NCBI GenBank assembly: GCA_045577075.1
Contig: JAZNHR010000053.1
Location: forward strand, 1 to 35,119
Direction of reading: 5' to 3'
DNA length: 35,119 nucleotides
DNA from: SIG447 sp045577075
GTDB lineage: Bacteria; Bacillota; Clostridia; UMGS1883; UMGS1540
The notes beneath the pieces were generated by a model. It was not told where the DNA came from. It did not search any database and saw only the letters and a program-made list of their open reading frames with translations. Below, in pieces: positions 30,081-35,119 of the stretch. Numbering within the stretch: the stretch's first letter is position 1; each line of letters opens with the position of its first letter. The position numbers and the translations under genes were made by a program.

Positions 30081-32795
30081 ATGCTTAGAGAAAAACCCAT
30101 TGACCCGTTTTTATATTGCCAACCCGAAAAAACATTTGTTGAAGAACTGAAAAAGCCCGTACATAGCTTAAAACATCCGTATTTCGGTCCTCGTTCTATA
30201 GAAGAAGGGGAAGTAGATGTTTCGGGCATGTACCTTATGCCCGAATTTGAAGACGAGCTTTTAGAAACAGCCTATGCTGATTTCAATGTTTTTCTTACCG
30301 TTTACAAAATGGGTGGCACCCACTACCCTGTCATTACGAGAAGGGGCGAAACCTCTGTTTTTGAAGAATATAAAATTATGACGGACGAGGAAAAAACCAT
30401 TCTCATTGCCGCCGATACGGAGGGCATTCGCCGCGGTCTTGTCTATCTTGAGGACGAGATGCGCCGCCTGGAAGGGCCCTTCTTAAAGAAAGGGGAAACG
30501 ACGAGAACGCCCCATATGCGCGCCCGCATTTCCCATTGCTTTTTTTCCCCCATTAACCGCCCCCCGAATAACGGCGAAGAGCTGGCAGATGACATAGACT
30601 ACTATCCCGAGGAATACTTAAACCGCTTGGTGCACGACGGCATAAACGGCGTTTGGATTTATACAAAGTTCTGTGACCTGGTGCCTTCCAAAATTATTCC
30701 CGAATACGGCAAGGACGCAGAAAGACGCCTCGATAAATTAAACCGCGTAATCGCAAAGTGCAAAAAATACGGCATTCGTGTATATGCCTTTGGCATCGAG
30801 CCTATGGCCATTCGCGGCGAAATGGCGGAAAAATACGCGGATATCGCAGGTGCCGGCTCCCATGACGGCCCTTCCTTCTGTACCGCCTCCGAGCGCGGCA
30901 AGGCATACTGCAAGGAAGCCTTTGAAACGCTTTTCCGTGCCTGTCCCGAGCTTGCAGGTGCCCTCATCTGCACAATCGGCGAGCGCACCACAAACTGCTC
31001 ATCCGCCTATATCTACGATGACCTCAAAAAAGAAATGCACAAATGCCCGAGATGTAAGGACAAACGCCTTGCCGAGGTTCTCGCACAGGCTACGGATGCC
31101 ATGCGCGAAGGTATGCGCGCCGCAGGAACGGATGCAGAGTATTTTTCCTGGACGTACGGCCACCGGGGCTGGGACTATGATGAAATTGAGGAATATGTCC
31201 GCCTTCTCCCGGACGATGTGGGTATGGTGCAAGGTCTTGAGGATAACGGCCGTTGCATGCAGCTTGGGAAAGAAAGAATGGCCATTGACTATTGGCTCTC
31301 CTTCATCGGCCCATCCGAAATGTTTAAAAGAACGGCACTGGCTGCCAAAAAATACGGCAAAACCCTCTTTACGAAAACCCAGGTTTGCTGTTCCCACGAG
31401 GTAGCAACCGTACCGTACGTACCCGTGCCCGGTATTTTGTTTGAAAAATACAAGGCTATGCACGAATACGGGGTCGAGGGTGTTATCCAGTGCTGGTATT
31501 TCGGCAACTACCCCTCCATGATGAATAAGGCTGCAGGGGAAATGGCATTTCTGCACGATTTTTCTGATGAAAGTAAAAAGGCTTTCCTGAAAGACCTCGC
31601 CGGCATTTACTGGGGCAAATCAAAAGCAGAGAAAATCGTGAAGGCGTGGGAATTCTTCGCAGAAGGCTACCTCCACTACCCCACCAATATCATGTTCAGC
31701 TACTACGGCCCCATGCATGACGGCCCCGTGTGGCTCCTCCAGCTACTCCCGAAAAACTGGCAGCTGCCCCAGTCCTGGCAGTACGGCGACCCCATGGACG
31801 GGGACAGAATTTACGAATGTCTCCTCAACGGGCATACGCTGGAAGAAGCCGTAGAACTTGCCACCATTCTGTCCGATAACTGGAAAAAAGGTCTTGCGAC
31901 TATGCAAGAATTTATGAGACCGGACACAGAAGAGGAAAACGACCAGCGTCTCGTAGCAGAGGCCCTTGACTGTCAGTTTGAAAGCGGAAAGAATATTCTA
32001 AAATTCTACCTCCTTCGTGAAAAGCTGGGCCTTAAGGAAGGGGATGCAAATGCCATTTTAGACGAAATGGAAGCCATCGTACGGAAAGAAATCAAAAACA
32101 GCCGTCGCCTTTTCTTAATTTCCAAGCACGATGGCAGGCTCGGTTTCCATTCCGAAGCAGAAGGCTTCCGCTACTTCCCTGAAAAACTGGAGGCACGTGC
32201 CAAATATTTGGAAACGCTTCTGGAAACGGAATTTGCAGAAGTCCGCAAGAGAGTGGCAGAGGGCAAAGCACCGCTAGAGTACTACGAAGGCATTGAACCG
32301 GGTGCACCCCGATATACCTTAGGCAGTGGCTGGTCCGATTTTGCCGAGGGAAATTCACAGGTACGCCTTTGGGAGGACGAAGATGCTCTCTTTATCGAAT
32401 TCCGCTCCAAAAAAGAGCAGGGCATTACGATTTCTCCCGAATTTCATCTCTTCCACTTTGAGGTTCCCGTCTATGTAAGAGAGAACAGCACGGCCTTTAT
32501 TCCATGGCGCGTGTGGCAATATTTCTCCGTAAAACCCGAGGACATTCCGAAAGAACTGGAAAAATACACCGTAAACGTATTACCATCGTCGGAAGATTTC
32601 CCCGGCTCCCATTTTGAAATCCGTCTGGATAAGAAAAAATTCGGCTATACGGGCGGCCCGATGAAACTGGCAATCCACACGAATATAGACGAATTTAATC
32701 CCGACGAATATTGGAGAGTACCGAGTGAGGATGCCTCCTATCTCGGCAAATACGATATCCACCCGGAAATCTATATGTGGATAGACAAGGCCTGA
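30081..32795 (+). CDS. Large glycoside-hydrolase-like protein (GH20b-type N-terminus, TIM barrel)
   Basis: 904 residues with no signal peptide, so probably cytoplasmic. Residues about 60-145 resemble the small alpha/beta domain before the barrel in GH20 and related glycosidases (ILIAADTEGIRRGLVYLEDE). A TIM-barrel-like domain spans about 150-560, with strands such as GVWIYTKFCD, IRVYAFGIEP and ALICTIGERTTN, whose E301 is a candidate catalytic acid; the GH20 Asp-Glu pair is not seen. A helical part follows, then a C-terminal beta-sandwich (about 745-904) like CBM9/DOMON domains. A CPRC pair (322-325) may bind metal. AAAAAAGGAGG precedes the ATG, 16 bp after the creatininase gene: same operon. 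Exact family and substrate unknown. Confidence 0.75.
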   Translation: MLREKPIDPFLYCQPEKTFVEELKKPVHSLKHPYFGPRSIEEGEVDVSGMYLMPEFEDELLETAYADFNVFLTVYKMGGTHYPVITRRGETSVFEEYKIMTDEEKTILIAADTEGIRRGLVYLEDEMRRLEGPFLKKGETTRTPHMRARISHCFFSPINRPPNNGEELADDIDYYPEEYLNRLVHDGINGVWIYTKFCDLVPSKIIPEYGKDAERRLDKLNRVIAKCKKYGIRVYAFGIEPMAIRGEMAEKYADIAGAGSHDGPSFCTASERGKAYCKEAFETLFRACPELAGALICTIGERTTNCSSAYIYDDLKKEMHKCPRCKDKRLAEVLAQATDAMREGMRAAGTDAEYFSWTYGHRGWDYDEIEEYVRLLPDDVGMVQGLEDNGRCMQLGKERMAIDYWLSFIGPSEMFKRTALAAKKYGKTLFTKTQVCCSHEVATVPYVPVPGILFEKYKAMHEYGVEGVIQCWYFGNYPSMMNKAAGEMAFLHDFSDESKKAFLKDLAGIYWGKSKAEKIVKAWEFFAEGYLHYPTNIMFSYYGPMHDGPVWLLQLLPKNWQLPQSWQYGDPMDGDRIYECLLNGHTLEEAVELATILSDNWKKGLATMQEFMRPDTEEENDQRLVAEALDCQFESGKNILKFYLLREKLGLKEGDANAILDEMEAIVRKEIKNSRRLFLISKHDGRLGFHSEAEGFRYFPEKLEARAKYLETLLETEFAEVRKRVAEGKAPLEYYEGIEPGAPRYTLGSGWSDFAEGNSQVRLWEDEDALFIEFRSKKEQGITISPEFHLFHFEVPVYVRENSTAFIPWRVWQYFSVKPEDIPKELEKYTVNVLPSSEDFPGSHFEIRLDKKKFGYTGGPMKLAIHTNIDEFNPDEYWRVPSEDASYLGKYDIHPEIYMWIDKA

Positions 32796-32878
32796 GAGCG
32801 TTTGCTTCTTATTCTGTGTATTTTGCACAGGTTCTGTCAGTAAATTGGATACAAGTTTTCAAAAAAAGTAAAAAAAAC

Positions 32879-32907
32879 TTGCAAATACTTTTTCTGTATG
32901 TTATAAT
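32879..32907 (+). promoter_or_regulatory. Promoter of the SLH glycosidase gene
   Basis: -35 TTGCAA (32879-32884), 17-bp spacer, -10 TATAAT (32902-32907), 51 bases before the ATG. There is no clear terminator after the preceding gene. Confidence 0.75.
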
Positions 32908-32958
32908 AAAAAAACAAACGCAAGGGAAGCGTTTAAAAAATAAAAAAGGAGTGTTTTT

Positions 32959-35119
32959 ATGAAGAAAATCGCATTATTTCTCACCTTGGTTCTTTTAATC
33001 GGCCTTATGGCTCCCTTTGCCGTAAGTGCAGATGAAACGACCGCTGCTCCCGGCTTCTCTGTAGAAGTAAAAAATGCCGGCTTTGAAGAAGGCACGCCCG
33101 GAGAGGCCCCAACCATTGAATCCGGCTGGGAACCCATTGGCAATGCTAAAATCACCGACAAGGTTGCTCACAGCGGCAAGTATTCCCTTGACCTTAGTAA
33201 CGGCGAGAGTGGAGTAGACTCGGAAGCTCTGCAGACGATTACCAACCTTGAAAAAGGTGCAACCTATGAAATTTCCGCCTGGATTTTACTGCCGAACCAT
33301 TCCGGGGTTGACTTTGGCTTCTGGCTCTATTATTCCTCCCTGGACTACTATGACTGGGCAGATGCAACCACACAGGTTGGTCTTGACAAGTCCATCCGCG
33401 GCGGTATCCTGCAGACCGACAAATGGATACGGTACAGCGGCGAATTCACACCCCCTGCCAATGCAAAATCCGTACTCATTGACCTTCGTAACAGATCCCA
33501 CCCCACCGATTTCTACGTAGACGATGTGGAAATTCGCATGGTAAAAACCCCGAACCCCGTTAGTGCCAATACGGACGAAACTTTCTACTACACCGAATGG
33601 GAAACGGGCGTACTCGAAGGCGAGCCCCGTTTTCTGCCTGACGCCGCAAATGCCAGCGCCACGATTTCTCTTGTAACACCTGCCGGCGAGGAAACCCATA
33701 CGGAAACGATTAAAGACCTGTCCAATGGCGTAAAGTATGTTTTCCGCACCGAATGGATGGAAGAAAAGGGCAAGCGGTATCATGTACGCCTGAAGGTCTA
33801 TGATAAACCCGGTGCTGAACTCCAGAATCAGGACTTCCCCGTATCCCGCTTTGACAGACCTACATACCTTGGTGCAGACGGCGTGTTCCGCAAAAACGGT
33901 AAGGAAATTAACTTTGTCGGCGGCTCCTACGGTACAACGGAAATCGTAAATAAGCACCCCGAAAATGGCGGTGTTACCGTAATTCAGCTTATTGGTAACG
34001 AAAGTATCTCTCGCGAAGAAAGAATGAATCAAGCCTTAGAGCAGGGTATGTTCGTTCTTTTTAATCTCTATTCCGAAGGAAAAAGTGCAGGTCATCCGGA
34101 CAGAATTGAAAGCGTGAAGAAAACCGTTGAAACTTGGAAGGACCACCCGGCACTCTTTGCTTGGAAGATTCAGGACGAGCCTTACCAGAGAGGCAACACC
34201 GACGAGGAAATGATTGCGGCTTACGAAGCGATTCGTAACATTGACCCCCATCATCCCATTTACTTCCCCGATTCTCCTCCCGGCGGCTATGAATGGTGCT
34301 TCCGCTACTGTGATATTTTCGATATCGACACATATCTAGGTCCTGACGACGATGCTGGCAGAGTGTTTTCAGAATATTTTGATATTGCAATGAAAGCATC
34401 CAAAGGCCGCAAGCCCTTCTCCATCGTACTCCAGTTCTTTGAATACCTCGGCTATATGCCCACGCTCGACGAACTGCGCCACCAGACCTACCAGGTATTC
34501 TTCTCCGGCGCATCCGGCTTCTTCTTCCATTGCCTCGGCTGGGAAGGCTCTGACCCGAACACCTCACTTATGGTGGACAGACCCATCTGGCAGGAAGTTG
34601 TAAACGAATGGGCACCCTGGGAACAACAGTTTATGTTTGACTGTTTTGTAAACGGCAAATATAAGTTCTTAAATTACATTAAAAATGATGACGTAATGTG
34701 GGCAACCTTTGCAGACGATAAAGACATTTACGCCATTTGCTTAAACCGTAACAAGAATAAGGCAACAACTGCACAAATTCCGCTTGTAGACGGCACAGGC
34801 ACCGTAAAGGTTGACGGCTTTAGTGCAGTTCGTATGACCGGCGAAGAAAAGACCATGACCGGAAACGGCACACTGACTCTGGAACTTACACCCATGGAAG
34901 CCGTAGTTTGGAAGGTTACACCGGCAAACGCCATTGACACTTCTAACCTCAAGACAACAAAGTACAGAGACATGCTCTCCTACGCTTGGGCTTACAACGC
35001 AGTTGCAACCCTCGATGAAAAGGGCATTGTAAACTCTGTTTCCGATAACTGGTACGGCCCGGGTCAAAACATTACCCGTGGTGACTATGCAATGTTCCTC
35101 GTTCGCGCACTCGGCCTTG
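32959..35119 (+). CDS. Secreted CBM, TIM-barrel and SLH-domain protein (3' truncated by window)
   Basis: The reading frame is open from the ATG (AAAAAAGGAG upstream) to the window edge: 720 residues without a stop. Signal peptide 1-24 (ending FAVSADE). Residues about 35-195 form a carbohydrate-binding-module-like beta-sandwich (GFEEGTPGE at the start, FYVDDVEIRMV at the end, CBM4/9/22-like). After a beta-rich linker, about 310-560 is a TIM-barrel glycosidase-like domain with KIQDEPYQ (E near 404 is a candidate acid/base). A beta domain follows, then the first SLH repeat starts near 665 (YAWAYNAVATLDEKGI, ITRGDYAMFLVRALG) and is cut. So it is a cell-wall-anchored polysaccharide-acting enzyme. 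Further SLH repeats are expected beyond the edge. Confidence 0.85.
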   Translation, partial: MKKIALFLTLVLLIGLMAPFAVSADETTAAPGFSVEVKNAGFEEGTPGEAPTIESGWEPIGNAKITDKVAHSGKYSLDLSNGESGVDSEALQTITNLEKGATYEISAWILLPNHSGVDFGFWLYYSSLDYYDWADATTQVGLDKSIRGGILQTDKWIRYSGEFTPPANAKSVLIDLRNRSHPTDFYVDDVEIRMVKTPNPVSANTDETFYYTEWETGVLEGEPRFLPDAANASATISLVTPAGEETHTETIKDLSNGVKYVFRTEWMEEKGKRYHVRLKVYDKPGAELQNQDFPVSRFDRPTYLGADGVFRKNGKEINFVGGSYGTTEIVNKHPENGGVTVIQLIGNESISREERMNQALEQGMFVLFNLYSEGKSAGHPDRIESVKKTVETWKDHPALFAWKIQDEPYQRGNTDEEMIAAYEAIRNIDPHHPIYFPDSPPGGYEWCFRYCDIFDIDTYLGPDDDAGRVFSEYFDIAMKASKGRKPFSIVLQFFEYLGYMPTLDELRHQTYQVFFSGASGFFFHCLGWEGSDPNTSLMVDRPIWQEVVNEWAPWEQQFMFDCFVNGKYKFLNYIKNDDVMWATFADDKDIYAICLNRNKNKATTAQIPLVDGTGTVKVDGFSAVRMTGEEKTMTGNGTLTLELTPMEAVVWKVTPANAIDTSNLKTTKYRDMLSYAWAYNAVATLDEKGIVNSVSDNWYGPGQNITRGDYAMFLVRALGL

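Overview
The window looks like chromosomal DNA of an endospore-forming member of the Clostridia (Bacillota). Evidence: a complete cotJA-cotJB-cotJC spore-coat operon, a PPi-dependent phosphofructokinase, SLH-domain (S-layer anchored) surface proteins, strong AGGAGG-type ribosome sites and textbook sigma-A promoters (TTGACA, 17 bp, TATAAT). The species cannot be named from the sequence alone.

Layout. (1) 58-6615, minus strand: a tight housekeeping operon nadK-argR-recN-abcF-dipeptidase-HAD phosphatase, with gaps of 4-16 bp or 1-bp overlaps, read from one promoter at 6648-6676. (2) 6758-7639: a lone lipoprotein. (3) 7709-10379: two tRNA-Ser genes (UGA, GCU) followed by a strong terminator, a block of three diverged structured repeats (8053-8470), and a small accessory cluster: a SLOG/DUF1273-like protein, an XRE regulator and a Fic protein with an N-terminal HTH. 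(4) 10376-16704: core genes tatD-metG, an SGNH hydrolase, cotJABC and pfp. (5) about 16740-23150: a clearly AT-rich accessory island. It contains two very large hairpins, an LRR/SLH surface protein, a gene interrupted by a stop at codon 3, a 27-residue Cys-rich peptide with its own promoter and terminator, a long IS1595-like transposase with a C-terminal SAP-like domain, and an array of 17 TTATAA boxes phased almost perfectly at 21-22 bp. (6) 23178-25138: a DUF1836 regulator and a Gfo/Idh/MocA dehydrogenase. (7) 25232-29198, minus strand: araC-type regulator, patatin phospholipase and comEC. (8) 29315 to the right edge, plus strand: creatininase-family protein, a 904-residue glycoside-hydrolase-like protein, and a secreted CBM/TIM-barrel/SLH protein that runs off the window.

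How the parts work together. The first operon joins NADP supply, arginine control, DNA repair and ribosome protection, a combination frequently seen in Firmicutes. The right-hand locus looks like a regulated glycan-use locus. The AraC regulator and the creatininase/GH operon are driven by back-to-back promoters that physically overlap, their -10 boxes forming one 18-bp palindrome, so only one can be occupied at a time. The strongest candidates for something undescribed are the phased TTATAA array beside the transposase, the covarying structured repeats next to the tRNA genes, and the operator-like TTTTTGCCGAT sites in the fic promoter.
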